This document shows, piece after piece, positions 52,687 through 62,414 of a stretch of DNA of 64,000 nt (positions within the stretch are counted from its first letter, which is position 1; the number at the start of each line of letters is the position of its first letter). A program made the position numbers and the translations under genes. The notes under the pieces were generated by a model. That model saw nothing but the letters and a program-made list of their open reading frames with translations, was not told where the DNA came from and did not search any database. This DNA comes from Acidimicrobiales bacterium (GTDB lineage: Bacteria > Actinomycetota > Acidimicrobiia > Acidimicrobiales > Bog-793). Location: positions 20,851 through 84,850 of the forward strand of contig DATLTN010000003.1 of the NCBI GenBank assembly GCA_035533595.1, written 5' to 3'.

Positions 52687-53459
52687 TGGCCGACCCGATG
52701 GTCGTCGTCAGCCGCGAGGGGGCGGTGGTGACGCTGCGCCTCGACCGCCCGAAGGTGAACGCGCTCTCGATCGCGCTCACCGGCGAGCTCGAGCAGGCGC
52801 TCGTCGCGCTGCACGCCGACCCGCCGGGCGCCCTCGTCGTCACCGGGGGGCCGCGCATCTTCGCCGCCGGCGCCGAGATCGCCGAGCTCGCCGAGCCGGC
52901 GCGGGGGGCAGAGCTCGTGGCGCTGCTCGGAACGGCGCTCGACCTCCTCGCCTCGCTGCCCTGCGCGACGATCGCCGCGGTGAACGGCGTCGCCTACGGC
53001 GGGGGCCTCGAGCTCGCCCTCGCCTGCGACCTGCGGGTGATCGCGGACGATGCCCGCCTCGGCCTGCCGGAGATCCTCCTCGGCCTCTTCCCCGGTGGCG
53101 GGGGGACCCAGCGCCTCCCCCGCCTCGTCGGGCCGGCCGTCGCGAAGTCGATGATCCTCTCGGGCAGGGAGGTGCGCGCCGAGGAGGCGCTCGCCGTCGG
53201 CCTCGCAGAGGCAGCCCACCCCGCCGACGAGGTCCTCGGGCGTGCGCTGGAGCTCGCCGGGCGTTTCGCGAGCGGGCCGCGTGGCGCGCTCGCGGTCGTG
53301 AAGGCGCTGATCGACGGTGGCCTCGAGGGCCCCCTCGCCGACGGCCTCGCCGCAGAGCGGGCCCGCTTCGTCGAGACCCTCTCCACCGAGGACGCGCGCA
53401 TCGGGATGGCCTCCTTCTTCGCCTCGGGACCCGGCCACGCCGAGTTCACGGGTCGCTGA
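52686..53459 (+). CDS. Enoyl-CoA hydratase
   Basis: 257 residues, crotonase fold. ARGAEL and IAAVNGVAYGGGLELALACDLRVIADDARLGLPEILLGLFPGGGGTQRLPRLVGPAVAK contain the oxyanion Gly pair and both catalytic Glu positions (GGGLELAL; GLPEILLGLFPG), so hydration of 2-enoyl-CoA is likely. AAGAEIAEL replaces the usual AGADI. ATG overlaps the previous stop by one base (TGATG). It lies between the HpaB/AbfD gene and two dehydrogenases of the same pathway type. Confidence 0.93.
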   Translation: MADPMVVVSREGAVVTLRLDRPKVNALSIALTGELEQALVALHADPPGALVVTGGPRIFAAGAEIAELAEPARGAELVALLGTALDLLASLPCATIAAVNGVAYGGGLELALACDLRVIADDARLGLPEILLGLFPGGGGTQRLPRLVGPAVAKSMILSGREVRAEEALAVGLAEAAHPADEVLGRALELAGRFASGPRGALAVVKALIDGGLEGPLADGLAAERARFVETLSTEDARIGMASFFASGPGHAEFTGR

Positions 53460-53466
53460 GGTACCG

Positions 53467-54324
53467 ATGGCGACCGAACGGGTCGGGGTGGTCGGCTTCG
53501 GCCAGATGGGTGCGGGCATCGCCGAGGTCTGCGCCCGCGCCGGTCTCGACGTCGTCGTCACCGACTCCGACGCCGCGGCGCTCGCCCGCGGCCAGGCGCG
53601 TCTCGAGTCCTCGCTGGCGCGCGCCGTCGGCGCCGGGAAGCTCGACGAACAGGGCCGCGACGCGGCGCTGCGACGCGTCCGTGCAGTCACCGGCCTCGAG
53701 GAGCTCGCCGACCGCGACCTCGTGATCGAGGCCGCGGTCGAGGACGAGGCGGTGAAGTGCGCCCTGTTCGCCCGCCTCGACGAGATCGTGGAGGACCCGC
53801 AGGCGGTCCTCGCCTCGAACACCTCGACGATCCCGATCGTGAAGATGGCGATGGCGACCCGCCGTCCCGAGTCGGTGCTCGGAGTGCACTTCTTCAACCC
53901 GGTGCCGGTGATGCCGCTCGTCGAGCTGATCTCCTCGGTGCGCACAGCGCCGGCGACGGCCGAGCGGGCGGAGGCCTTCGTCACCGGCCCGCTCGAGAAG
54001 TCCGTCATCCACGCCGCTGACCGCGCCGGCTTCATCGTGAACGGCCTGCTCATCCCCTACCTGCTGTCCGCGGTGCGGATGCTCGAGGGGCGCTTCGCGA
54101 GCGCCGAGGACATCGACGCCGGGATGGTGCTCGGCTGCAACCATCCCCTCGGCCCCCTCGCGCTGTGCGACTTCATCGGCCTCGACACCGTCGCCCTGTG
54201 CGCCGAGTCGCTCTACGCGGAGTTCCGCGACCCGGCGTTCGCCACGCCGCCGCTGCTCGCGCGCATGGTCGCCGGTGGCCTTCTCGGTCGCAAGAGCGGG
54301 CACGGCTTCTTCGCCTATGGCTGA
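53467..54324 (+). CDS. 3-hydroxybutyryl-CoA dehydrogenase (copy 1)
   Basis: 285 residues. The NAD motif VGVVGFGQMGAGIAEVCARAG is at 5-25. DLVIEAAVEDEAVKCALFARLD, ASNTSTIPI and VLGVHFFNPVPVMPLVELI contain the catalytic His and its Glu partner, then RAGFIVNGLLIPYLLSAVRML and the C-terminal LGPLALCDFIGLDT. It oxidises (S)-3-hydroxyacyl-CoA to 3-ketoacyl-CoA. ATG at 53467 with CTGAGG upstream, 7 bp after the hydratase stop. Confidence 0.94.
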   Translation: MATERVGVVGFGQMGAGIAEVCARAGLDVVVTDSDAAALARGQARLESSLARAVGAGKLDEQGRDAALRRVRAVTGLEELADRDLVIEAAVEDEAVKCALFARLDEIVEDPQAVLASNTSTIPIVKMAMATRRPESVLGVHFFNPVPVMPLVELISSVRTAPATAERAEAFVTGPLEKSVIHAADRAGFIVNGLLIPYLLSAVRMLEGRFASAEDIDAGMVLGCNHPLGPLALCDFIGLDTVALCAESLYAEFRDPAFATPPLLARMVAGGLLGRKSGHGFFAYG

Positions 54325-55186
54325 GGGGCCGCTGCGCCGGATCGGCATCATCGGCGGTGGGACGATGGGAGCGGGGATCGCCTACGCCGCGGCGCGCGCC
54401 GGCGTCGCGGTGCGCCTCGCCGAGGCGGACGCGGCCGCCGCGGGCGCGCTCGCCAGCAGGGTCGCCTCGGACCTCGACCGGGACCTCGCGCGCGGCCTGA
54501 TCGACGAGACGGGACGCGCCGCGACGCTCGCGCTGATCGAGGTGGTGGCCTCGGTCGCCGAGCTCGGGGGGGCGCTCGACCTCGTCGTCGAGGCGGTGCC
54601 CGAGCGGCTCGAGCTGAAACACCTCGTCCTCGCCGAGGCGGAGGCGCTCGCCCCGCGGCTCCTCGCGAGCAACACGAGCTCGATCTCGATCGACGCCCTC
54701 GCCGAGGCGCTTGCACGCCCCGAGCGCCTCGTCGGCATGCACTTCTTCAACCCCGTCCGCCAGATGGCCCTCGTCGAGGTGGTCGTCGGCACGGCGAGCG
54801 ACCCGGGCGTCGTGGGGGCGGCGAGCGCGGCCGCGACCCAGCTCGGCAAGGAGGCGCTCGTCGTGCACGACGCCCCGGGCTTCCTCACGAGCCGCCTCGG
54901 GGTCCTCCTCGGCCTCGAGGCGATCCGCATGCTCGAGTCGGGCCTCGCCGCCGCCGAGGACATCGACCGGGCGATGGTCCTCGGCTACGGCCACCCGATG
55001 GGGCCGCTCCGCCTCACCGACCTCGTCGGCCTCGACGTCCGACTCGGGATCGCGCGCGTCCTCGAGGAGGCCTACGGCCCCCGCTTCAGCCCGCCGCCGC
55101 TCCTCGAGCGCCTCGTCGCCGAGGGGCGCCTCGGTCGCAAGGCCGGCCGCGGCTTCTACGACTGGCCGGAGCCGCCCGCCGGCTGA
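54317..55186 (+). CDS. 3-hydroxybutyryl-CoA dehydrogenase (copy 2)
   Basis: 289 residues, the same family as its upstream neighbour but clearly diverged. IGIIGGGTMGAGIAYAAARAG, DLVVEAVPERLELKHLVLAEAE, ASNTSSISI, LVGMHFFNPVRQMALVEVVVG, APGFLTSRLGVLLGLEAIRML and MGPLRLTDLVGLDVRLGIARVL are in order. It overlaps the first copy by 8 bp. Two tandem dehydrogenases suggest different chain lengths or substrates, for example one for straight-chain and one for branched or functionalised acyl-CoA (inference). It ends 21 bp from the convergent prpC. Confidence 0.93.
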   Translation: MAEGPLRRIGIIGGGTMGAGIAYAAARAGVAVRLAEADAAAAGALASRVASDLDRDLARGLIDETGRAATLALIEVVASVAELGGALDLVVEAVPERLELKHLVLAEAEALAPRLLASNTSSISIDALAEALARPERLVGMHFFNPVRQMALVEVVVGTASDPGVVGAASAAATQLGKEALVVHDAPGFLTSRLGVLLGLEAIRMLESGLAAAEDIDRAMVLGYGHPMGPLRLTDLVGLDVRLGIARVLEEAYGPRFSPPPLLERLVAEGRLGRKAGRGFYDWPEPPAG

Positions 55187-55207
55187 GGCCCGTCGGCCGG
55201 GGCCCGC

Positions 55208-56341
55208 TCAGAGTGCCCCGGCGCCGTCTGGGAGGTGGCGCTCGGCGGCCCCGACGTAGCGGCTGAGCGGGCGGATGAGCGAGTTCGCCTGCAGCTGCTC
55301 GATGACGTGCGCCGTCCAGCCGGTGATCCTGCTGACCACGAAGATCGGCGTGAACATCTCGGTGTCGAAGCCCATCAGGTGGTAGGCGGGGCCGGAGGGA
55401 AAGTCGAGGTTCGGGTGGATGCCCTTCTCGGCGATCATCGCCTCTTCAAGGTTGCGGTACATCGCCATCAGGGACTCCCCGCCGCGCAGCGTGGCCATCT
55501 CCTCGAGGGCCGCGCGCATCGTCGGGACCCGCGAGTCGCCGCTCTTGTAGACGCGGTGGCCGAAGCCCATCACCAGCTTCTTCTTCTCGAAGGCCTCGTG
55601 CAGCCAGTCGACGGCGCGGTCGGGGTCGCCGATCTCCTCCATCATGTGCATCACGGCCTCGTTCGCCCCGCCGTGCAGCGGCCCCTTCAGGGCGCCCACG
55701 CCGGCCACGACCGCGCTGTAGATGTCCGAGAGGGTCGAGGTGACGACGCGCGCCGTGAAGGTCGAAGCGTTGAAGCTGTGCTCGGCGTAGAGGACGAGCG
55801 AGATCTCGAAGCAGCGGACCACCGCCGGCTCGGGGACCTCCCCGAAGCACATCTGGAAGAAGTTCTCGGCGAAGCCGAGCGAGGGGTCGGGGGGGATCGG
55901 CGGCTGGCCGCGGCGGCGGCGCTGCTCGAGGGCGACGATGGTCGGGATCTTCGCCATCATGTCGAGGGACTTCGCGAGGTTCGCCTCCTCGCTGGCGTCG
56001 TCCTCGCGGGGGTCGACGGTACCGAGCCAGCTGAGCGCGGTGCGGAGGGTGTCCATCGGATGGCCGCCCCGGGGCGTCGCGACGAGCAGCTCGACGAGCT
56101 GCTCGGGGAGGGCGCGCAGCGAGCGCTCGCTCGCGGTGAAGGTCGCGAGCTCGTCGACGCTCGGCAGCTCGCCGTGCCAGATGAGGTAGGCGACCTGCTC
56201 GAAGCTGCAGAAGGCGGCGAGCTCCTGCACGGGGTAGCCGCGGTAGGTGAGGGAGTTGGAGGCCGGGTTCACCATCGACACCGCGGTGGTGTCGACGACG
56301 ACGCCGTCGAGGCCCTTGTGGATTTCGTCGCTCTCGCTCAC
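55208..56341 (-). CDS. prpC: 2-methylcitrate synthase / citrate synthase
   Basis: 377 residues. HKGLDGVVVDTTAVSMVNPASNSLTYRGYPVQELA is the prokaryotic type II N-terminus. The active site is GPLHGGANEAVMHMMEE (His), FGHRVYKSGDSRVP (His, Arg) and NLDFPSGPAYHLMGF with the catalytic Asp. The operon with prpB and prpD points to condensation of propionyl-CoA with oxaloacetate, although citrate synthase activity is not excluded. GTG at 56341 has AAAGGG upstream; an upstream frame extension is unlike the family. Confidence 0.92.
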   Translation of the reverse strand: MSESDEIHKGLDGVVVDTTAVSMVNPASNSLTYRGYPVQELAAFCSFEQVAYLIWHGELPSVDELATFTASERSLRALPEQLVELLVATPRGGHPMDTLRTALSWLGTVDPREDDASEEANLAKSLDMMAKIPTIVALEQRRRRGQPPIPPDPSLGFAENFFQMCFGEVPEPAVVRCFEISLVLYAEHSFNASTFTARVVTSTLSDIYSAVVAGVGALKGPLHGGANEAVMHMMEEIGDPDRAVDWLHEAFEKKKLVMGFGHRVYKSGDSRVPTMRAALEEMATLRGGESLMAMYRNLEEAMIAEKGIHPNLDFPSGPAYHLMGFDTEMFTPIFVVSRITGWTAHVIEQLQANSLIRPLSRYVGAAERHLPDGAGAL

Positions 56342-56369
56342 TTGCACCCTTTCAGACCGCCTGGCGCGG

Positions 56370-57275
56370 TCAGCTGTTGTCCTCGAGAGTGAAGTTGAAG
56401 ATCTCGCCGTCAAAGGCGGTGTAGCCCTCGTAGTCGAGGACCTCGTAGAGACGGGCCCGCGTCTGCATCTTGTCGACGAGGCTGCGCTGGTCCCCCTCGC
56501 GGGCGAGCACCTCGAGGCCCGCCTCGGCGGCGCCCATCGCGAGGCGGAAGAAGGTCACCGGGTAGATCGCGACGTTCACCCCGAGCGCCTCGAGGGTTGC
56601 GCGCGAAAGGAGCGGGCTCTTGCCGAACTCGGTCATGTTCGCGAGCAGCGGTGCCGGCACGGCCTTTTTGAACTGCTCGAACTCGTGCTCGTTCTCGAGC
56701 GCCTCGGCGAAGATGAGGTCGGCGCCGGCGTCGACGTAGGCCTTGGCGCGCTCGATCGCCCCGTCGAGGCCCTCCACCGCGCGCGCGTCGGTGCGGGCGC
56801 AGACGACGAAGTCGCCGTCGCGGCGCGCACCGACCGCGGCCGCGAGGCGGCGGCACATCTCGTCGCGCCCGACGACGGCCTTGCCGTCGAGGTGGCCGCA
56901 GCGCTTCGGGTTCACTTGGTCCTCGATGTGGCAGCCGGCGAGGCCCATCTCCTCCAGCTGCTGGACGGTGCGCGCCGCGTTCATCGGCTCCCCGAAGCCG
57001 GTGTCGGCGTCGACGAGGGCCGGCAGGTTGGTGACCCGCGCGATGGCGTGCGCGCGCCCCGCGACCTCGGTGAGGGTGGTGAGGCCGATGTCGGGGAGGC
57101 CGAGCTCGGCCGAGAGGACCGCGCCCGAGACGTAGACGCCCTCGAAGCCGTGCTCCTCGATGAGCAGCGCCGAGTTCGGGTTGAAGGCACCGGGGAAGCG
57201 CAGCAGCCGCCCCGAGGCGAGCCCCTCGCGAAAGGCGCGCCGCCGCTCGGCGACCGAGGTCGTGGCGCCGAGCAT
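56370..57275 (-). CDS. prpB: Methylisocitrate lyase
   Basis: 301 residues of the isocitrate-lyase/PEP-mutase superfamily. FPGAFNPNSALLIEEHGFEGVYVSGA, DADTGFGEPMNAARTV (metal Asp), CHIEDQVNPKRCGHLDGK with the lyase signature KRCGH and its catalytic Cys, and ADLIFAEALEN are present. It splits 2-methylisocitrate into pyruvate and succinate. ATG overlaps the prpD stop by one base (TGATG), and prpC follows 28 bp later, so prpD-prpB-prpC form one operon. Confidence 0.95.
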   Translation of the reverse strand: MLGATTSVAERRRAFREGLASGRLLRFPGAFNPNSALLIEEHGFEGVYVSGAVLSAELGLPDIGLTTLTEVAGRAHAIARVTNLPALVDADTGFGEPMNAARTVQQLEEMGLAGCHIEDQVNPKRCGHLDGKAVVGRDEMCRRLAAAVGARRDGDFVVCARTDARAVEGLDGAIERAKAYVDAGADLIFAEALENEHEFEQFKKAVPAPLLANMTEFGKSPLLSRATLEALGVNVAIYPVTFFRLAMGAAEAGLEVLAREGDQRSLVDKMQTRARLYEVLDYEGYTAFDGEIFNFTLEDNS

Positions 57276-58780
57276 CAGCGGAGCCCCGCGGGAGCCGTCG
57301 CGTCGCGCCCGGCGAGGTCCTCGACGGCGACGTTGAGGCCGAGGAGCTCCTCGCCCCGCAGCTCGCGCAACGACTCCGCGGCGGCGAGGAAGCGCCGCTG
57401 CTCGGCGGGGCTGACGACCCCTTCGGCGAGGGTGGTGAACTTCGCCACGTAGTCGGCGCGAGCGAAGGGTCGGGCGCCGAGGGGGTGGGCGTCGGCGACG
57501 GCGAGCTCGTCCTCGACGCGCGTGCCGTCGGCGAGCTCGATCACCACGCGGCCGCCAAAGGCCTTCTCCTTCGGGTCGAGGGCGTGGTAGCGGCGGCTCC
57601 ACTCCGGGTCCTCGACGGTCGAGATGCTCCGCCAGAGCTTGATCGTCGAGGGGCGGTGCGCCCGCTCACTCGCGTAAGAGCGCTCGTGGTGCCAGCCGCC
57701 GTCCTCGAGGGCGACCGCGAAGATGTAGGGGGCGGAGTGGTCGAGGGTCTCCCGCGAGGCGTCGGGGTCGAACTTCTGCGGGTCATTGGCGCCCGTGCCG
57801 ATCACCGCGTGGGTGTGGTGGCTGGTGTGGATGGTCACCGCCACCACCGCGCCGAGGTCGCCGATGCGCCCCCGCATCCGCAGCGCGAGGTCGATCAGGG
57901 CCTGCGCCTGGTACTCCGCCGAGTACTCCTTGGTGTAGCTCTCGAGGATCGCCCGCTTCTCCTCGCCCGCCGCGGGGAGGGGGACGACGTAGGCGCTGTC
58001 CGGGCCGTCGAGCATCCACGCGAGGACGCCGTCCTCGCCCTCGTAGATCGGTGACGGGGCGCCCTCGCCGCGCAGGCAGCGGTCGACGGCCTCGATCGCC
58101 ACCTTGCCGGCGAAGGCGGGGGCGTAGGCCTTCCAGGACGAGATCTCGCCCTTTCGGGACTGTCGGGTCGTGGTCGTCGTGTGCAGGGCCTGGCCGACCG
58201 CCTGGTAGGTGACCTCGGTGGGCAACCCGAGGAGGGTGCCGAGGCCGGCGGCGACCGAGGGGCCGAGGTGGGCGATGTGGTCGATGCGGTGCTCGTGGAG
58301 GCAGATCCCGGTGGCGAGGTCGATCTGGATCTCGTAGCCGGTCGCGATCGCCCGGCAGAGCTCCTCGCCGCTCGCCCCCACGTGCTGCGCGGTGGCGAGC
58401 AGCGGGGGGATGTTGTCGCCGGGGTGGGCGTACTCGGCGGCGAGGAAGGTGTCGTGGAAGTCGAGCTCGCGGACCGCGACGCCGTTCGCCCACGCCGCCC
58501 ACTCGGGGGCGACGCGCAGCGCCTGCTCGCGCCCGAGGACCGCGGCGCCCCGCGTCGAGGGAGCCGCCAGCGCCTGCAAGCGGGCGGTCCGCACCGGGTG
58601 GCGGTCCACCGAGGCGACGGCGACCGCGGCGTTGTCGATGATGCGGTTGACGACCATCTCCGCGACGTCCTCGGCGAGGGGGACGGGGTCGGCGGCGACC
58701 TCGGCGATCTTCCACGCGAGCTGCCCGGCTCGCGGCAACGACTCGGCGCTCTTGTAGACCCGGACGGCGTGCTCGATCAT
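57275..58780 (-). CDS. prpD: 2-methylcitrate dehydratase
   Basis: 501 residues of the MmgE/PrpD family. [102 protein letters not shown] and [14 protein letters not shown] fit PrpD closely. It dehydrates 2-methylcitrate to the aconitate intermediate. The ATG at 58780 is chosen for GGGAGCGAG upstream; the longer open frame contains only low-complexity Arg-rich sequence. It is the first gene of the prp operon. No PrpR-like regulator is nearby. Confidence 0.95.
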   Translation of the reverse strand: MIEHAVRVYKSAESLPRAGQLAWKIAEVAADPVPLAEDVAEMVVNRIIDNAAVAVASVDRHPVRTARLQALAAPSTRGAAVLGREQALRVAPEWAAWANGVAVRELDFHDTFLAAEYAHPGDNIPPLLATAQHVGASGEELCRAIATGYEIQIDLATGICLHEHRIDHIAHLGPSVAAGLGTLLGLPTEVTYQAVGQALHTTTTTRQSRKGEISSWKAYAPAFAGKVAIEAVDRCLRGEGAPSPIYEGEDGVLAWMLDGPDSAYVVPLPAAGEEKRAILESYTKEYSAEYQAQALIDLALRMRGRIGDLGAVVAVTIHTSHHTHAVIGTGANDPQKFDPDASRETLDHSAPYIFAVALEDGGWHHERSYASERAHRPSTIKLWRSISTVEDPEWSRRYHALDPKEKAFGGRVVIELADGTRVEDELAVADAHPLGARPFARADYVAKFTTLAEGVVSPAEQRRFLAAAESLRELRGEELLGLNVAVEDLAGRDATAPAGLR

Positions 58781-58870
58781 CTCGCTCCCGAAAGTGGCGG
58801 CGCGAAAGCGTTGCACGCGCCGTCGGCGCCGTCGAGACGGGCGGGCGCGCCGGTGGCCTATCGTCCGAAG

Positions 58871-59383
58871 ATGGAGATCACCCGTACCGATCCCCCGGCC
58901 GTGGCCGATGAGCGCGAGATGCTGCTCAGCTGGCTCGACTTCCACCGCGCGACCCTCGAGCGCAAGTGCGAGGGCCTCGACGCCGCGGCGCTCTCCCGCC
59001 GGTCGGTGCCCCCCTCCTCGATGTCGCTCATCGGCCTCGTCCGCCACATGTCCGAGGTCGAGCGCCGCTGGCTGCAGGGGCGCTTCGCCGGCCTCGAGGT
59101 CGAGCCCCTCTACCAGCGGGAGGAGGCGCCGAACGCGGCCTTCGACGAGGCCGAGGCGGCCGACCCCGCCGCCGCGCTGTCGACCTTTCGCAGCGAGTGC
59201 GACCGCTCGCGCGAGATCGTCGACTCCGCCTCGCTCGACGACATCGCCCCCCGCCCGAGCGGTCGGCGCGCCCTCCAGCCGAGCCTGCGCTACGTGCTCG
59301 TCCACCTGATCGAGGAGTACGCCCGCCACAACGGCCACGCCGACCTCTTGCGCGAGGTGATCGACGGGACCGTCGGCGTCTAG
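58871..59383 (+). CDS. DinB-superfamily (DUF664-like) protein
   Basis: 170 residues, predicted four-helix bundle. [59 protein letters not shown] is the standard actinobacterial DUF664 opening with the first metal His in HMSEVE, and [25 protein letters not shown] supplies two more His. Relatives include metal-dependent thiol transferases; the reaction here is unknown. The ATG lies 6 nt after TATCGT without a ribosome site, so it is probably leaderless. Confidence 0.88.
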   Translation: MEITRTDPPAVADEREMLLSWLDFHRATLERKCEGLDAAALSRRSVPPSSMSLIGLVRHMSEVERRWLQGRFAGLEVEPLYQREEAPNAAFDEAEAADPAAALSTFRSECDRSREIVDSASLDDIAPRPSGRRALQPSLRYVLVHLIEEYARHNGHADLLREVIDGTVGV

Positions 59384-59398
59384 GCCGACGTCATCGCC

Positions 59399-60778
59399 TT
59401 GACCGGAGCTGTCACGACACTGCCACTGCACCTCGTCGGGGAGGGCCTCGAGGTCCCCTGCCTCGACGGCGCCACCCGCCCCTACCTGAGCCTCGACCAG
59501 GCCGCCTCGACGGGCGCCTCGCTCGGTGTGGCCGCCCGCGTCAACGCCTTCCTCCCCTACTACTCGAGCGTGCACCGCGGCGCCGGCTACGCCTCGCGCT
59601 TCTCGACCGCCGCCTACGAGGAGGCCCGCGCCGCCGTGCTCAGCTTCGCCGGCCGCTCCGCCGACGACGTCGCCATCCTCTGCCGCAACACCACCGAGGC
59701 GATCAACCACCTCGCCTTCCGCCTCGCGCTCGCCCCCGGCGACATCGTGCTCACGACGGTCCTCGAGCACCACGCCAACCTCCTCCCGTGGGGGCGCTAC
59801 GCCACCTGCCGCTTCGTCGAGTGCACGGCCGACGGCCGCCTCGAGCTCGCGGCGCTGCTCGCCGGCCTCGAGGCCTCGCCCCGCCCGAAGCTCCTCGCGA
59901 TCACCGGCGCCTCGAACGTCACCGGCTACCTCCCGCCGCTCGAGGAGGCGATCACCGCCGCACACGAGCGCGGCGTCCCGGTCCTCGTCGACGCCGCGCA
60001 GCTCGCCCCCCACCGGGCGCTCCCCGCCGCCGCGGACTACGTCGTCTTCTCCGGCCACAAGCTCTACGCCCCCTTCGGCGCGGGGGCGCTCATCGGACCG
60101 CGCGCCACGTTCGCGGTGGGGGACCCCTTCCTCGCGGGCGGCGGCGCCGTCGAGCTGGTCGACCTCGACGAGGTCGTCTGGTCGGCGCCGCCCGAGCGCG
60201 AGGAGGCCGGCTCGCCGAACGTCCTCGGTGCCGTCGCCCTCGGCGCCGCCCTCGACGAGCTCGCCGCGATCGGCTTCCCCGCGATCACCGCCCACGACGA
60301 GGCGCTGCGCAGCTGCCTGTACCGCGGGCTGGCGGCGATCGAGGGCGTCCGGCTGCTCGGCCCCCCGGCCGAAGTGGCGGGCCTCCCCGTCGCCGCCTTC
60401 GTGGTCGAAGGGCTGCCGCACGCCCTCATCGCCGCCCGCCTCTCCGCCGAGTTCGGGATCGGCGTCCGCCACGGCTGCTTCTGCGCCCACCCCTACCTCG
60501 TCCGCCTGCTCGGCCTCGGCGAGGGCGAGCTCGCCCGCTTCCGGGAGCGCGCGCGGCGCGGCGACCACCGCGAGATGCCGGGCGCAGTGCGCGCCTCTGC
60601 GGGGGCCTCGACGACCACCGCCGACGTCGAGCGCTTCCTCGAGGCGCTGCGCACCATCGTCTCCTCGCCGCACCCCACCGCCTACCTGCTCGACGAGGTC
60701 ACCGGCGACTACTGGCCCGAGGGGTTCGGCCGCCCCGATGCCGACCTCGCCTCGGTCGCGGGCTGCGGCAGGGTGTGA
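59399..60778 (+). CDS. Class V aminotransferase / cysteine-desulfurase-like PLP enzyme
   Basis: 459 residues. [13 protein letters not shown] starts the fold. [28 protein letters not shown] (PLP-stacking His), [13 protein letters not shown] and [13 protein letters not shown] (Asp) lead to [18 protein letters not shown] with the Schiff-base Lys. [19 protein letters not shown] carries Cys at the place of the SufS/CsdA catalytic loop, though HGCFC is unlike the usual GxHCA. The C-terminal 60 residues are extra. The start is TTG at 59399, with no clear ribosome site. It is followed by two overlapping genes. Confidence 0.85.
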   Translation: MTGAVTTLPLHLVGEGLEVPCLDGATRPYLSLDQAASTGASLGVAARVNAFLPYYSSVHRGAGYASRFSTAAYEEARAAVLSFAGRSADDVAILCRNTTEAINHLAFRLALAPGDIVLTTVLEHHANLLPWGRYATCRFVECTADGRLELAALLAGLEASPRPKLLAITGASNVTGYLPPLEEAITAAHERGVPVLVDAAQLAPHRALPAAADYVVFSGHKLYAPFGAGALIGPRATFAVGDPFLAGGGAVELVDLDEVVWSAPPEREEAGSPNVLGAVALGAALDELAAIGFPAITAHDEALRSCLYRGLAAIEGVRLLGPPAEVAGLPVAAFVVEGLPHALIAARLSAEFGIGVRHGCFCAHPYLVRLLGLGEGELARFRERARRGDHREMPGAVRASAGASTTTADVERFLEALRTIVSSPHPTAYLLDEVTGDYWPEGFGRPDADLASVAGCGRV

Positions 60779-61659
60779 GCGTGCCCCCGGGCGGGGGCGC
60801 CCCGGACGGCGGTGTCTCGGTGGCCGTCTTCAACGGCCACGGCGGGGTCGACGGATGGGGGCGCCCCTACGACTTCTGGGGCGCCTTCCACCGCCTCGAC
60901 GCCGACGTCGTCGTGCTCCCCGAGCTCTTCTTCGCCGACGGCGAGAGCGCCGCCACCGAGCGCGCCGCCGCCCCGTACCGTCTCGTGACCACCGAGCTCG
61001 CACGGGCGCGCCTCGTCCGCCACGAGCCGGCGGCGCGCGCCGCCGGCCGCTGGGGCCCCTCCGTCGTGCGCCGGGCGCCGCGGGCGCTCCGCCTCGAGGG
61101 CCCGCCGCGCAGCCGGCGGGCGGCGCTGCGCCCGGCCGAGCGCGGCATGCCGGGGGTGCGCGGGAGCTGGCGCCTCGGCGTCGCGACCCGCCTCCCGCTC
61201 CTCGACGCCGAGGTGCTCGACCTCCCCCAGCTGCGCCGCGACCCCGCCCGCCGCCGGGCGGTCGTCGTGCGCGTCGGTCTTCCCGGCGACGAGCTCGTCG
61301 TCGCCGGCACCCACCTCGGCCACATCAGCCACGGTGCGTGGCGCCAGGTGCGGGCCCTCGGCGCGGCGCTCGCGGGGCGCCCCGTCGCGGTCATCGGCGG
61401 CGACATGAACTGCTGGGGAGCACCCCTCCTCGCGCTCCTCCCGGGCTGGCGGCGCGCCGTGCGCGCCAGGAGCTGGCCCGCCTGGCGGCCGCACAGTCAG
61501 ATCGACCACCTGCTCTTCCGCGGCCCGCTGCGCGTCGGGGAGGCGGGCGTGCTCGCCGACGCCGGCTCGGACCACCGGCCGGTGCGGGCCCGCCTCGTCC
61601 CGGTCGAGCGCGACGCGGCGACCACGCCGCCGGGGCGCGTGCACCGGGCGCGACCGTGA
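60775..61659 (+). CDS. Endonuclease/exonuclease/phosphatase-fold hydrolase
   Basis: 294 residues of the EEP (DNase I-like) superfamily. Metal and catalytic positions are VAVFNGHGG (Asn), VVVLPELFF (Glu), [10 protein letters not shown] (His), [11 protein letters not shown] (Asp-x-Asn) and [11 protein letters not shown] (Asp-His). It could act on a phosphodiester or phosphoinositide-like substrate; nothing decides between them. GTG at 60775 overlaps the aminotransferase stop (GTGA), and the next gene overlaps its own stop, so the trio is translated together. Confidence 0.85.
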   Translation: MSVPPGGGAPDGGVSVAVFNGHGGVDGWGRPYDFWGAFHRLDADVVVLPELFFADGESAATERAAAPYRLVTTELARARLVRHEPAARAAGRWGPSVVRRAPRALRLEGPPRSRRAALRPAERGMPGVRGSWRLGVATRLPLLDAEVLDLPQLRRDPARRRAVVVRVGLPGDELVVAGTHLGHISHGAWRQVRALGAALAGRPVAVIGGDMNCWGAPLLALLPGWRRAVRARSWPAWRPHSQIDHLLFRGPLRVGEAGVLADAGSDHRPVRARLVPVERDAATTPPGRVHRARP

Positions 61660-62414
61660 GGCGCCGCGGCGCACGGCTCCTCCGGCTGCCGGCGGCCGCG
61701 GTCCTCGTCGGCCTCGTCGCGCCCGCCGCGGTGGCCGCCGCGATCTCGCCGCTGCGCTCGAGCTTCCAGGCGGCCGACGCCGCGCTCGTGCTCGTCGCGG
61801 TGGTCGTCGCCGTCGCGGCGACCGGCCAACGCCTCGGCGGCTTCCTCGCCGCCGCTTCGGCGAGCGTCTGGTTCGACTTCTTCTTCACCCGCCCCTACGA
61901 CCACTTCTCGATCGTGCAGCGCTTCGACATCGAGACGACGCTGCTCTTGCTCGCGGTCGGTGTCGCGGTGAGCGAGCTCGCGGCGCGCGGCCGCCGCCAG
62001 CGGCGGATCGCGCTCGAGGGGGCCAACCACCTCGCGATGCTGCACGACTTCGCGGAGATGATCGCCCTCGGCGAGCCTCCCGAGTTCGTCGTCATCCGCG
62101 CCGCCGCGGAGCTCTCCGACCTGCTCTACCTACGCGACTGCCGCTTCGAGCGGCTCCCCTCGGACCCCCGCCTCGCCCGCCTTGAGGCGGGAGGGGAGGT
62201 GATCCTCTCCGGCCGTTCGTGGGACGCCGGGGACCTCGGCCTGCCGGGGAGGGAGCTCGAGCTCACCGTCGAGGGGCGGGGGGTGCACCAGGGGCGCTTC
62301 CTCCTCGTCCCGACCCCCGGCCGGCCGGTGAGCCTCGAGCGGCGCGTCGTCGCCGCGGCGATCGCCAGCCAGGTCGGCACGGCGCTCGCCGGCGGCGGGG
62401 CGGCGAGCTCCTAG
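61656..62414 (+). CDS. DUF4118 membrane sensor-like protein without kinase domain
   Basis: 252 residues. Three or four membrane helices (about 10-120) of the KdpD-type DUF4118 module are present, with VWFDFFFTRPYDHFSIVQRFDIETTLLLLAVGVAVSEL as its diagnostic end. A cytoplasmic GAF-like region follows (about 130-245: LAMLHDFAEMIALGEPPEFVVIRAAAELSDLLYL). No histidine-kinase domain follows. The GTG at 61656 overlaps the upstream stop (GTGA). Its stop shares the tetranucleotide CTAG with the convergent permease stop. It may sense ions or redox state for another partner. Confidence 0.8.
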   Translation: MRRRGARLLRLPAAAVLVGLVAPAAVAAAISPLRSSFQAADAALVLVAVVVAVAATGQRLGGFLAAASASVWFDFFFTRPYDHFSIVQRFDIETTLLLLAVGVAVSELAARGRRQRRIALEGANHLAMLHDFAEMIALGEPPEFVVIRAAAELSDLLYLRDCRFERLPSDPRLARLEAGGEVILSGRSWDAGDLGLPGRELELTVEGRGVHQGRFLLVPTPGRPVSLERRVVAAAIASQVGTALAGGGAASS

